DNA of 10,471 nt, from positions 1 to 10,471 of the forward strand of contig JBCCFC010000377.1 in assembly GCA_039029935.1 (NCBI GenBank). The letters run 5' to 3'. Of the stretch, positions 1 to 6,178 are shown in pieces. Origin of the DNA: G039029935 sp039029935 (GTDB lineage: Bacteria; Chloroflexota; Anaerolineae; Caldilineales; Caldilineaceae). The first letter of the stretch is position 1. The number at the start of each line of letters is the position of its first letter. The position numbers were made by a program, and so were the translations under genes. The notes under the pieces were generated by a model. That model searched no databases and was not told the DNA's origin. It worked only from the letters and a program-made list of their open reading frames with translations.

Positions 1-1
1 A

Positions 2-2038
2 CACCAAAACGCGGGTGTTGTTCTTGGTTTCGTCCAACGTATAATTGGCATCCTCCCTTTTGGACCAAACGTTGACCAACGCCCAAAATCTGCGTTTATC
101 CGCGTTCAACCGCGTCCACTTTCACGAAGTGCTGTACTCTGGCTGGCTCGGTTAGGGGCTGGCGTGGCGGTGACGACGGTGACGGCGCATGTGTTGTTGG
201 TGGGCGTGTTGGGGTTGTATTTGCTGAGTGCGGCTATCACCAGCGACCGCCGAATGAATTCGGCGTCTGTTATGCGAAGCCTGCTGAAGCAGGCTAGAAT
301 CGTGGGCTACTTTTTGATACCCATCATGATTGCAGGGCTGTGTTTGTTGATGTATAACCAGATGCGGTTTGGCAATCCGTTGGATACGGGCTACCATTTT
401 GATAGCGGTGAGGGATTTACGACGCCGATTTTGGATGGGTTGTGGGGGTTGATACTCAGCCCCTATCGTGGCGTATTTTGGCACACACCGTTGTTCATTT
501 TGAGTGCAGTCGCATTTGTGCCGTTTATCCGTCGTCATCGGCATGAAGGTATTACGATTGCGCTGTTGAGCGTGACGTTGATTGGGCTGTATAGTATGTG
601 GTGGATGTGGTGGGGCGGATTCGCGTGGGGGCCACGTTTTTTGGTTCCGTTGACACCGTTTTGGGTGTTGTTGATTGCACCGATAGTTGAGCCACGTCAG
701 AGGGAGGGCGACCGCAAGGATACGCCCCTACGATTGATAATTGTTGTGATAATAGCGTTAATCTCATTTGTCGTGCAATTGTCATCTGTTCTGTTCAACT
801 ATGTCAACTATGAGATTGACCTACGTGAGATGTTCCCAACGGATTGGCTGGACCCAGTGGCGTATGGGCCACCTGCACAGGCGATGGCGGATTTCGCTGT
901 TGGTCCTGTGTTTGGGCAGTGGGCGTTGATGCGGGAGAATGCGTTGGCAAATTTGGATTTGGCGTGGGTATGGTATACGTGGCAGGATAGTGGAATTGAG
1001 GGGCAACCGCTGTTAGAGGCGCAGGTGCGTTGGTGGGTGCTGATTAGTGGTGTGATTGCAATAGGTATTCTGTTGTGGATGGGAATACGCTGGTGGCGGG
1101 GGTGTCAAAGTCGAGCATTAGAGATAGTAGCTACAGTCTGTTTACCGTTGGTGGTCATCGGTGTGTGGGGCGTCGAGGTGCGCCACAATCCGCATTATGG
1201 TGAGCCGGATGTGGGCTATCGTACGATTCTGGCGCAGATATGCCAAGAGCAATCACTGGTGCAATCGTCGGAACAGAACGGAGCGATAGTAACGATTGCG
1301 CCAACTGCGTACTCGGTTGCGATGAACTGGCTTCCGACGCATTGTGCGCAACAGCTGCCGATCTATGGCTATGCGACCTCTAGTATGGACAATGCAGAGG
1401 CGCAGATGGCGATGATGCACCTGACTGAAAAAGTCCAGCAGCTTTGGTTTGTGACGGGTGGGTTGGCGCCTCATGCGCCCGATAACACGGTCGAACGGTG
1501 GCTGGCGGACCATGCGTATCAGGCAACGTCGGAGTGGTTTGAGGATTATCGGCTGGTGCGCTATGCGACGGGTGCGAACTTATCGGCGGAGAAAATCAAA
1601 CACCTCAGCATTGTGCTGGGCGATGATGAGACCGAGTGGGTGCGGCTGATTCAGAGCAATATGCCAGACACGATAACGCCGAATCGAGCATTGCCTGTCG
1701 ATATCATGGTTGAGCTACGCCAAGAGACTACACCGGATTTACGCTGGTTTGTACAGTTGCTGAATGAGGGTGGTGCGCCTGTTGCCATGTTAGATACTGG
1801 GCCTTTGGATGGCTATGCGAATTTCAGTCAACTGCCAGTGGCGCACCCACTGACTGAGCGAGCGGGATTGTGGGTAAACGGTGAAACGCCAGCAGGTCGG
1901 TATCGCGTGATTGCGGGGTTGTATAATCCTGCCAATAATAATGACCGGCTTAGGATAAAAATAACAGAAAACAATGTTGACAATGTACAGCATCAAGATT
2001 TTGTCGAGTTAGGCTGGATTAATGTTGTTGATAAATAA
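2..2038 (+). CDS. GT39-like polytopic membrane protein, 5'-truncated by window edge
   Basis: Probable integral membrane glycosyltransferase of the dolichyl-phosphate-mannose-mannosyltransferase-like (GT39) type. The frame is open from base 2, so the N-terminal catalytic part is off the window. A GTG at 164 could serve as a start, but the pattern GAGVAVTTVTAHVLLVG straddles it, which reads as one continuous membrane segment, so I treat GTG164 as internal. Counting from that codon, hydrophobic segments lie near residues 5-25, 46-64, 105-121, 130-147, 158-172, 189-212, 290-307 and 320-336. Family-like motifs are RFGNPLDTGYHF (68-79), SPYRGVFWHTPL (99-110) and GGFAWGPRFLVPL. Residues about 340-624 are soluble, ending in a beta-sandwich-like tail (around DTGPLDG and PAGRYRVIAGLY) that I associate with Chloroflexota homologues. 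It is followed 30 bp later by a YfhO-family gene on the same strand. The exact substrate cannot be assigned, and the bases before 164 are less certain to be coding. Confidence 0.75.
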   Translation, partial: HQNAGVVLGFVQRIIGILPFGPNVDQRPKSAFIRVQPRPLSRSAVLWLARLGAGVAVTTVTAHVLLVGVLGLYLLSAAITSDRRMNSASVMRSLLKQARIVGYFLIPIMIAGLCLLMYNQMRFGNPLDTGYHFDSGEGFTTPILDGLWGLILSPYRGVFWHTPLFILSAVAFVPFIRRHRHEGITIALLSVTLIGLYSMWWMWWGGFAWGPRFLVPLTPFWVLLIAPIVEPRQREGDRKDTPLRLIIVVIIALISFVVQLSSVLFNYVNYEIDLREMFPTDWLDPVAYGPPAQAMADFAVGPVFGQWALMRENALANLDLAWVWYTWQDSGIEGQPLLEAQVRWWVLISGVIAIGILLWMGIRWWRGCQSRALEIVATVCLPLVVIGVWGVEVRHNPHYGEPDVGYRTILAQICQEQSLVQSSEQNGAIVTIAPTAYSVAMNWLPTHCAQQLPIYGYATSSMDNAEAQMAMMHLTEKVQQLWFVTGGLAPHAPDNTVERWLADHAYQATSEWFEDYRLVRYATGANLSAEKIKHLSIVLGDDETEWVRLIQSNMPDTITPNRALPVDIMVELRQETTPDLRWFVQLLNEGGAPVAMLDTGPLDGYANFSQLPVAHPLTERAGLWVNGETPAGRYRVIAGLYNPANNNDRLRIKITENNVDNVQHQDFVELGWINVVDK
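88..117. repeat. 10-bp tandem repeat, three units, inside coding sequence
   Basis: Three consecutive decamers read atctgcgttt, atccgcgttc and aaccgcgtcc. They share the core tNYgcgtt/c and lie in the open frame of the truncated membrane protein, encoding SAFIRVQPRP between two hydrophobic stretches. From memory, tandem atctgcgtt-type repeats are common intergenic sequences in many bacteria, so this one has probably entered a loop-coding region. The alternative is that the gene starts at 164 and this repeat is intergenic. Confidence 0.6.
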
Positions 2039-2055
2039 GCAGATTATGCGCTGTC

Positions 2056-2060
2056 GAGGT
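2056..2060 (+). promoter_or_regulatory. Ribosome binding site deciding the YfhO-family start
   Basis: GAGGT lies 8 nt before ATG at 2069 and only 5 nt before the in-frame TTG at 2066. The spacing favours the ATG, one codon downstream of the longest possible reading. Confidence 0.6.
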
Positions 2061-2068
2061 AATCATTG

Positions 2069-4360
2069 ATGAATAAACAAACCATTCGCGGCTGGTATAT
2101 ACCCATCGCCTACATGCTCCTCACACTCCTTTTTTATGCGCCTATATTGTCGGGTTTCTATACCTTTCCCGATGGCGACTTCACCCACCATTTCCTCCCG
2201 TTCAGCCTCTTTCAGCACGAGGCGATGCTATCCGGTACACTACCTGTATGGAACCCATATACCTATGGCGGTCATCCCTTTTTGGCCGATATCCAAGCGG
2301 CGGTCTTTTATCCTATCAGTAACTTGGTCTTGCTTATCACCTTGCCCTTCACATCACCTGGAGCGAGACTCTATTTTTTGCAGCTAGAAGCCATGTTGCA
2401 TATCGCCCTTGCAGGCTACTTTGTCTATCTCTTTATCTATGTGTTGACCCAAAACCGTTGGGCGGCATTTCTCGGCGGCTGCATCTTTGCCTTTTCCGGT
2501 TATCTCACCAGCTATCCACCAGTTCAACTCGCTGTCCTCCGCACGGCCATCTGGCTGCCATTGTTGCTCTATCTTTTGCTACGCGCAATAGTAACCAATC
2601 CACAAAGCTACGAATCAACCGAAAGGCCAAGGTTTCTTTGGTGGATACTTGCCAGCATCGTCTACGCTATTTCATTCCTCGCAGGCCATCCACAAACATT
2701 CCTCCACATCACCTATGTGACCGCAGCCTGGCTTCTCTACCTCTTCTTAACCTCAAACTCTCTGCGTTCTCTGCGCCCTCTGCGGTTCAATTTTATTGGG
2801 ATTCTCATCTTCATTATCCTCACCCTACTTCTCACCGCCGCACAACTACTTCCTACCATCGAGTTTACTCAACTGAGTGTACGCGCTGATGTTGGCTATG
2901 ACTTTGTGAGCGGTGGCTTTCTATTACAAGATACATGGCAACTCATTCTGCCCGGCATCTTTACACAATATTCACCCATCTACATCGGTGTCATTGGGCT
3001 AGGGCTGGCCTGCTGTGCATTGGGGGCATCACCCGCACTCAACGGCCAAGGCACACGACCCTATGCCACCATCACCTTTTTTGTCGTCCTGACTGTGCTT
3101 GCGTTGCTCATTAGTTATGGCAACAACGGCTTTGTCTATGCCATGATGCATCGCTTTGCACCGGGCTGGAATCTGTTTCGGGGTCAGGAGCGGGTGGCCT
3201 ATTTGGTGACATTTGGGTTGAGTGTGTTGGCGGCATATGGGGCAGCGACGTTGGCGCAGACGGGAAGTCGCATTGCAACGCGTAACCGGAGACGTGCATT
3301 GATGTGCTTTGCCTTTGTCGTCATCGTCAGCGTCTATGGCTGCGGTCTACTCTGGCAACTCAACGGCTACACGGCTGTCGGGCAATGGCAATATTTGGCG
3401 ATTGCGGCGGTGACGATGGTGTTGGCGATGGTGTTTGTCGTGATGCTTTGGTGGGATGCATGGCTGACAAAACCTTGGTTGCCACGCTCCTTGATTGTGT
3501 TGACACTCTTCAATCTTTTCTGGTTTAACATGGGGACCAACATCAGCAGTTTTTCACCAGACAGAAAGACGATTCTTGCACCGGAGATGGAGGCGTTGGG
3601 TGTTGCGGTTGAAGAGGCAGAAGGTAAAGCAGGTGGCCGTGTTTACAATGAATTCCGTGTGTATGAAGATTATGGGATGCGTCAGCAGATTGAAGATGTA
3701 TGGGGGAGCAGTCCGTTGCGGTTGGCGCGCTATGTAAGTCTCTTTGAAGAATTCCCGCTGGATCGCATGTGGCGATTGATGGATGTCAAACATGTGTTGA
3801 CATGGCGACGCGAGTTGTTTGGCCCAAGCGAGTTGCTGGCTGAGTTTCCACAACAAAGGGATACAACGTTTTTGCATAAACTGCCCCATAAACATCTAAA
3901 AGCGTGGTTTGTGTATGACCTTCAATATGTCGGTGATGATGAGGCATGGGCACTGTTGGCTGACCATCAGTTTGATTTGGAGACAACGGCATTACTACCC
4001 AAAGAAAGCGAGCAGATGGCAATTTCGCTGGGCGAGGACGACGGACAAGAGGCATCGGTTCATGTCACACGACTGGCGCACAATCGGTTTCAAATCGAGA
4101 CACAAACATCTGTAGATGGATTGTTGGTATTGAGTGAAAACTGGATGCCTGGCTGGGCTACACGAAATGCTGATTTTGAGGTACTACGGGCCAATCTCAC
4201 GCTCCTTGGCATACCCATCCCAGCGGGTGAGCATACCTTTGCGCTTGTCTATTGGCCCAGCAATTTATCGTTTGGACTGTGGTTGAGTGGTGGGGCGGTA
4301 TTTGGTCTGTTGTTGATAGGCTTATGGTTGGTAAGACCTCCGGGAGGTGTCCCTAAATAA
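2069..4360 (+). CDS. YfhO-family polytopic membrane protein
   Basis: A 763-residue membrane protein of the YfhO family. Members are thought to act in envelope or teichoic-acid/lipid glycosylation, and the precise reaction here is unknown. The N-terminus has a first membrane segment (11-29), then PDGDFTHHFLPF (34-45) and PVWNPYTYGGHPF (59-71), the acidic and aromatic loop signature of the family. Further membrane segments run to about residue 489. GWNLFRGQERVAYL (366-379) is another family-like block. Residues 490-730 form a soluble domain ending with SENWMPGW (689-696) and IPAGEHTFALVYWP (717-730), before a last membrane helix (about 733-755). The ATG at 2069 is preferred over TTG at 2066 because GAGGT sits 8 nt upstream. 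Likely cotranscribed with the preceding membrane protein. Oddities: a 9-bp in-frame tandem repeat encodes residues 231-239, the last residues (PPGGVPK) are encoded by a palindromic repeat, and codon choice shifts from CTC-rich to TTG-rich around base 3170. Confidence 0.88.
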   Translation: MNKQTIRGWYIPIAYMLLTLLFYAPILSGFYTFPDGDFTHHFLPFSLFQHEAMLSGTLPVWNPYTYGGHPFLADIQAAVFYPISNLVLLITLPFTSPGARLYFLQLEAMLHIALAGYFVYLFIYVLTQNRWAAFLGGCIFAFSGYLTSYPPVQLAVLRTAIWLPLLLYLLLRAIVTNPQSYESTERPRFLWWILASIVYAISFLAGHPQTFLHITYVTAAWLLYLFLTSNSLRSLRPLRFNFIGILIFIILTLLLTAAQLLPTIEFTQLSVRADVGYDFVSGGFLLQDTWQLILPGIFTQYSPIYIGVIGLGLACCALGASPALNGQGTRPYATITFFVVLTVLALLISYGNNGFVYAMMHRFAPGWNLFRGQERVAYLVTFGLSVLAAYGAATLAQTGSRIATRNRRRALMCFAFVVIVSVYGCGLLWQLNGYTAVGQWQYLAIAAVTMVLAMVFVVMLWWDAWLTKPWLPRSLIVLTLFNLFWFNMGTNISSFSPDRKTILAPEMEALGVAVEEAEGKAGGRVYNEFRVYEDYGMRQQIEDVWGSSPLRLARYVSLFEEFPLDRMWRLMDVKHVLTWRRELFGPSELLAEFPQQRDTTFLHKLPHKHLKAWFVYDLQYVGDDEAWALLADHQFDLETTALLPKESEQMAISLGEDDGQEASVHVTRLAHNRFQIETQTSVDGLLVLSENWMPGWATRNADFEVLRANLTLLGIPIPAGEHTFALVYWPSNLSFGLWLSGGAVFGLLLIGLWLVRPPGGVPK
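2760..2786. repeat. 9-bp tandem repeat, three units, inside the YfhO-family gene
   Basis: Units ctctgcgtt, ctctgcgcc and ctctgcggt follow one another without gaps. Because the unit is 9 bp, the frame is kept and it encodes SLRSLRPLR, a basic loop between two membrane segments. The ctctgcg core resembles a widespread intergenic repeat, so it probably entered the gene and was tolerated in a loop. Confidence 0.65.
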
Positions 4361-4396
4361 CGTAATCAGACTTGAACTGGACACCTCCCGGAGGTC
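4335..4396. repeat. Perfect 18-bp inverted repeat at a convergent gene junction
   Basis: The left arm gacctccgggaggtgtcc (4335-4352) is exactly complementary in reverse to ggacacctcccggaggtc (4379-4396), with a 26-nt loop. Each arm is itself nearly palindromic (acctc-cgg-gaggt). The left arm encodes the last residues of the YfhO-family protein, and its stop codon lies in the loop. It could act as a bidirectional terminator between the converging yfhO-like and universal-stress genes, but neither strand has a following T run, so a REP-like mobile repeat is equally plausible. Confidence 0.75.
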
Positions 4397-4445
4397 GAGT
4401 CTGTGGAGGTCGAGTCGGTCCCTATGCTGGCATCCTATGCTGGCA
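4390..4445. repeat. Two short direct duplications before the universal stress gene end
   Basis: ggaggtcgagtc occurs at 4390-4401 and again at 4405-4416 (15-bp period). Immediately after, cctatgctggca occurs at 4421-4432 and 4434-4445 (13-bp period). The second copy of the latter contains the stop codon (4435-4437, minus strand) and last codons of the universal stress gene, so the duplication reaches the gene end. Confidence 0.7.
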
Positions 4446-4980
4446 CAGGCTGAGTCAAGCTGTCGCCCACAACGGGTTGGCCTGCTTGCTGTGTCAACGG
4501 GCGCAACATCATGACGGGCGTGGAAACCTGTTGCAACACTTCTTGGCTGATGCTGCGTTGGAAGAGCCGCCGGATGCCTGTATGACAGCGCGTTGCCATG
4601 GCAATTAAATCAACATTAACCGTGTTTGTGTAATGGACAATTTGCTCAACAGGATCGCCAAGGCGGGCGGCTACCTGCACATTATATCCGGCTGTGCGCA
4701 GCGGGATGGCATCTTTTTGCAACTCGGCCACCAAGTCAGCACGATAGGCGGCTTTGATATCAGTTGAGTTTTCGCCTGCTTCCATGTAAGGGACAAATGC
4801 CATATCACCCAGCCCCATGTCATAGTAATAGTGCATCGTGCCTGGCACACTGGAGAGCGGCGCGACACGGAGCAACACAAGCTCGGCATCCTGCGGGTCA
4901 AATAGCTGACGGACCACAGGCACAATCTTTTGACGGAAGTCCTGTCCATCCATTGGAATCAATACTCTACATTTTTTCAT
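4435..4980 (-). CDS. Universal stress protein (UspA family) with degenerate ATP motif
   Basis: A 181-residue single-domain universal stress protein, slightly longer than the usual 140-160. It begins MKKCRVLIPMDGQDF, matching the family's first strand followed by the Asp that contacts adenine in ATP-binding members. The segment DLIAMATRCHTGIRRLF...SISQEVL...STPVMMLRP (124-161) is the family C-terminal half. The usual G-x2-G-x9-G-(S/T) nucleotide loop is altered: A129, C132 and R142 stand where glycines are expected and only S143 is kept, so ATP binding is doubtful. A central stretch around HYYYDMGLGDMAF is an insertion-like extra. The ATG at 4980 has a strong AAGGAG at 4990-4995 (minus strand), 9 nt upstream. 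The gene lies 105 bp downstream of the lrp-like gene on the same strand, and 8-bp tandem arrays fill most of that gap. Role beyond stress adaptation is not assignable. Confidence 0.9.
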   Translation of the reverse strand: MKKCRVLIPMDGQDFRQKIVPVVRQLFDPQDAELVLLRVAPLSSVPGTMHYYYDMGLGDMAFVPYMEAGENSTDIKAAYRADLVAELQKDAIPLRTAGYNVQVAARLGDPVEQIVHYTNTVNVDLIAMATRCHTGIRRLFQRSISQEVLQQVSTPVMMLRPLTQQAGQPVVGDSLTQPVPA

Positions 4981-5002
4981 GATACAAAACTCCTTTTGTA
5001 AA

Positions 5003-5042
5003 AGTTGAAGGGTTGAAAAGTGGAAGGGTTGAAAAGTTGAAA
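5003..5042. repeat. 8-bp tandem array, five units
   Basis: Five contiguous octamers with consensus rGTtGAAr (agttgaag, ggttgaaa, agtggaag, ggttgaaa, agttgaaa) occupy the 5' leader region of the universal stress gene, ending 8 bp from its Shine-Dalgarno. The units alternate in a 16-bp higher-order period. Confidence 0.8.
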
Positions 5043-5062
5043 CGTCGCAACATTGTCCCCTT

Positions 5063-5094
5063 CACCCTGTCACCCACTCACCCACTCACCCTGT
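5063..5094. repeat. 8-bp tandem array, four units, overlapping the lrp 3' end
   Basis: Four contiguous octamers: caccctgt, cacccact, cacccact, caccctgt (A-B-B-A order). On the minus strand the array contributes the last two codons and the TGA stop (5086-5088) of the Lrp/AsnC-family gene. It is separated by 20 bp from an unrelated octamer array at 5003-5042. Confidence 0.8.
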
Positions 5095-5655
5095 CTCCTC
5101 ATGCTTGTTTTGCTGACTTTCTAAGGGATGTGTGGTACTAAGACCATTCCCGTTCTCGTGCCCCCATTTCGCTAGAAAGTCTTCTGGCTTGGGTTGCCAT
5201 TCGTCCAGTGTGCGCAGAATTCGTGGGATAAAAACAGAACGCGCAACGGTCACGCCAGGCAACGATGGCAGGGTTTGACGCAGAAAATCCCGCATCTCCC
5301 CATTATCTTTAAAACAGGCTTTGAGTACCAAGTCTTGTTCACCAAACCCATGTGCCAGATAGATAATCTCTTGCATATCCAAAAGCCGACTGATGACATC
5401 GTTCTCATGGGTTTGTTCGACTTTGAGAAAGACTTCGACAACGGTGATATAGCCAAAGGCGCGGGGGTTGACGATGGCTGAGAGACGCACAATGCCCTGC
5501 TCAAAGAGTCGGTCAATCCGATTGCGTACCGTGCGCTCGTTGGCGTGTATCGCCCGCGCAATCTGTGGTGCACGTGCCCGACCATCTTTGCGTAATTCAA
5601 GGATGATCTGGTAATCCAGCTCATCCAGAGGCATTAGATTTGCATGTTCAGCCAT
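5086..5655 (-). CDS. Lrp/AsnC-family transcriptional regulator
   Basis: A 189-residue regulator of the Lrp/AsnC type, which bind DNA as dimers or octamers and usually sense amino acids or related small metabolites. The N-terminal winged helix-turn-helix spans about residues 10-60: LDELDYQIILELRKDGRA, then RAIHANERTVRNRIDRLFEQG. The RAM ligand-binding domain follows at about 68-145, with the characteristic HGFGEQDLVLKACFKD and LPSLPGVTVARS segments. Residues 150-189 form a polar tail beyond the typical 150-160-residue length. It is divergent from the solute-binding/DddP-like/methyltransferase operon, the classic arrangement for a regulator of its neighbour; that it controls this operon is inference. 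The ATG at 5655 has no good Shine-Dalgarno. A second ATG at codon 8 (5634) has none either, so the start is not certain. A promoter-like pair lies about 65 bp upstream, inside an inverted-repeat element. Confidence 0.92.
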   Translation of the reverse strand: MAEHANLMPLDELDYQIILELRKDGRARAPQIARAIHANERTVRNRIDRLFEQGIVRLSAIVNPRAFGYITVVEVFLKVEQTHENDVISRLLDMQEIIYLAHGFGEQDLVLKACFKDNGEMRDFLRQTLPSLPGVTVARSVFIPRILRTLDEWQPKPEDFLAKWGHENGNGLSTTHPLESQQNKHEETG

Positions 5656-5678
5656 GATTTGTTGTGTCGTCTTTCTTA

Positions 5679-5768
5679 ACCCCTCCCTAGCCCTCCCTGT
5701 TAGGGAACAGTGATTTCTATTGATATAGATACCATTCCTCCTCTTATCAAGGGGAGGCTAGGAGGGGT
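5679..5768. repeat. Imperfect inverted-repeat element upstream of lrp
   Basis: Left arm acccctccctagccctccct (5679-5698) and right arm aggggaggctaggaggggt (5750-5768) are reverse complements apart from small differences. From memory this resembles the widespread 'cccctcctagcctcccctt' intergenic repeat found in many bacteria. Its plus-strand reading gives the peptide PPLIKGRLGGV, known from spurious annotated ORFs. The probable lrp promoter lies within it. Confidence 0.65.
5722..5750 (-). promoter_or_regulatory. Candidate sigma70-type promoter for the lrp-like gene
   Basis: On the minus strand, TTGATA (5745-5750) and TATATC (5722-5727) are separated by 17 bp. The predicted start of transcription near 5715 gives a leader of about 60 nt before the ATG at 5655. 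The -35 box overlaps the right arm of the inverted-repeat element, so the element may have supplied the promoter. Confidence 0.45.
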
Positions 5769-5826
5769 ACATTTTTATCATTTCAATCCTATTGTTTCCT
5801 ATTCGGAATTTGGATTGCCGTTATTG

Positions 5827-5915
5827 TATATGAATTTTCCGTTCTTGTCAAGTATTATCATGTTTCAGTCACAGAATTGGCAGAACCGGAATTTCATATA
5901 GAATTCGACCGTTCT
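5827..5915. promoter_or_regulatory. Three related motifs in alternating orientation, candidate operator cluster
   Basis: tatatgaattttccgttct (5827-5845) is an inverted copy of agaaccggaatttcatata (5882-5900), matching at 16 of 19 positions with 36 nt between. A third related copy, tatagaattcgaccgttct (5897-5915), overlaps the second in the first copy's orientation. The shared core is AGAAC-CG-AATT-ATA. Location between divergent genes suggests regulator binding, but no known consensus was recognised. Confidence 0.4.
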
Positions 5916-5964
5916 TTATGAGATTATTGATGGGCCATTTGTGTCAAGAAGAGGTGATACAAGG

Positions 5965-6060
5965 ATGTGTTCATTGAAAAAATATAACCGAATATGGATC
6001 ATCTTCATACCGATTACGGATTCTCTTGACATCGCTATATCATCACTATCTCCAATTTAG
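5965..6060 (+). CDS. Possible 31-residue hydrophobic small protein
   Basis: A short frame from ATG 5965 to TAG 6060 encodes a 31-residue peptide starting MCSLKKYNRIWIIFIPITDS. Basic residues are followed by a hydrophobic stretch that could enter a membrane. What lifts it above chance is GAGGTGAT at 5951-5958, a near-perfect anti-SD complement ending 6 nt before the ATG. It lies between the divergent regulator and lipoprotein genes. It may be a leader peptide, a small membrane protein, a relic of a signal peptide, or a coincidence. No family was recognised. Confidence 0.25.
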   Translation: MCSLKKYNRIWIIFIPITDSLDIAISSLSPI

Positions 6061-6082
6061 TGGAGCAACAGGCATCGCTATT

Positions 6083-6112
6083 TTGGCCTTGAACGGTTAT
6101 CTAACTTACAAT
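6083..6112 (+). promoter_or_regulatory. Candidate promoter of the lipoprotein operon
   Basis: TTGGCC (6083-6088) and TACAAT (6107-6112) are 18 bp apart. The -10 box matches five of six consensus bases. Transcription would start near 6119, about 60 nt before the ATG. A better -35 hexamer, TTGACA at 6026-6031, exists upstream but has no convincing -10 at proper distance. Confidence 0.35.
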
Positions 6113-6122
6113 ACCCACATCA

Positions 6123-6141
6123 TTCATGATCGTTCCATGAA
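6123..6141. promoter_or_regulatory. 19-bp dyad (TTCATG-N7-CATGAA), candidate operator
   Basis: Perfect 6-bp inverted arms separated by 7 nt lie just downstream of the predicted transcription start and 37 bp before the lipoprotein start codon. This is a typical place for a repressor site. It does not match the E. coli Lrp consensus that I know. Confidence 0.4.
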
Positions 6142-6178
6142 GGCATAATTAAAAAATTTTTGGGAGAATTTTTCATCT

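Larger units (their letters stand above)
5656..6178. other. 523-bp divergent intergenic region
   Basis: AT-rich region between the lrp-like gene (minus) and the lipoprotein gene (plus). It holds, in order, an inverted-repeat element with a minus-strand promoter, a cluster of three related motifs in alternating orientation, a possible 31-codon ORF with a strong Shine-Dalgarno, a plus-strand promoter candidate, a 19-bp dyad and an A/T tract at 6151-6161. No tRNA or recognisable riboswitch was seen. Confidence 0.7.

Noticed and set aside
164..166. GTG as the start of the first membrane protein
   Set aside because: The frame is open back to base 2, and a continuous membrane-segment pattern (RLGAGVAVTTVTAHVLL) crosses this codon. 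A weak aggggct upstream keeps it possible, but truncation at the window edge is more likely.
2066..2068. TTG start for the YfhO-like gene
   Set aside because: ATG one codon later has better spacing from GAGGT.
3554..3895. 113-residue minus-strand ORF inside the YfhO-like gene
   Set aside because: Antisense to a conserved soluble domain; no ribosome binding site or recognisable domain.
4335..4396. Firm call as intrinsic terminator
   Set aside because: The stem is strong but no T run follows on either strand, so it was recorded as a repeat with possible terminator role.
4372..4608. 78-residue plus-strand ORF antisense to the universal stress gene end
   Set aside because: Begins in the repeat loop, runs antisense over a well-supported gene, and its composition looks like a shadow frame.
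5003..5094. CRISPR array
   Set aside because: Units are 8 bp, contiguous and without spacers; this is a simple tandem repeat.
5710..5901. 63-residue plus-strand ORF
   Set aside because: Its start overlaps the inverted-repeat element, giving the peptide PPLIKGRLGGV typical of spurious ORFs. No Shine-Dalgarno and no family resemblance.
6026..6052. TTGACA-based promoter
   Set aside because: Perfect -35 hexamer but the best -10 (TATCTC) is only 15 bp away and a poor match. The pair at 6083-6112 is better.
6050..6065. CTCCA-N6-TGGAG hairpin as terminator or attenuator
   Set aside because: Only a 5-bp stem with no T run; too weak to call.
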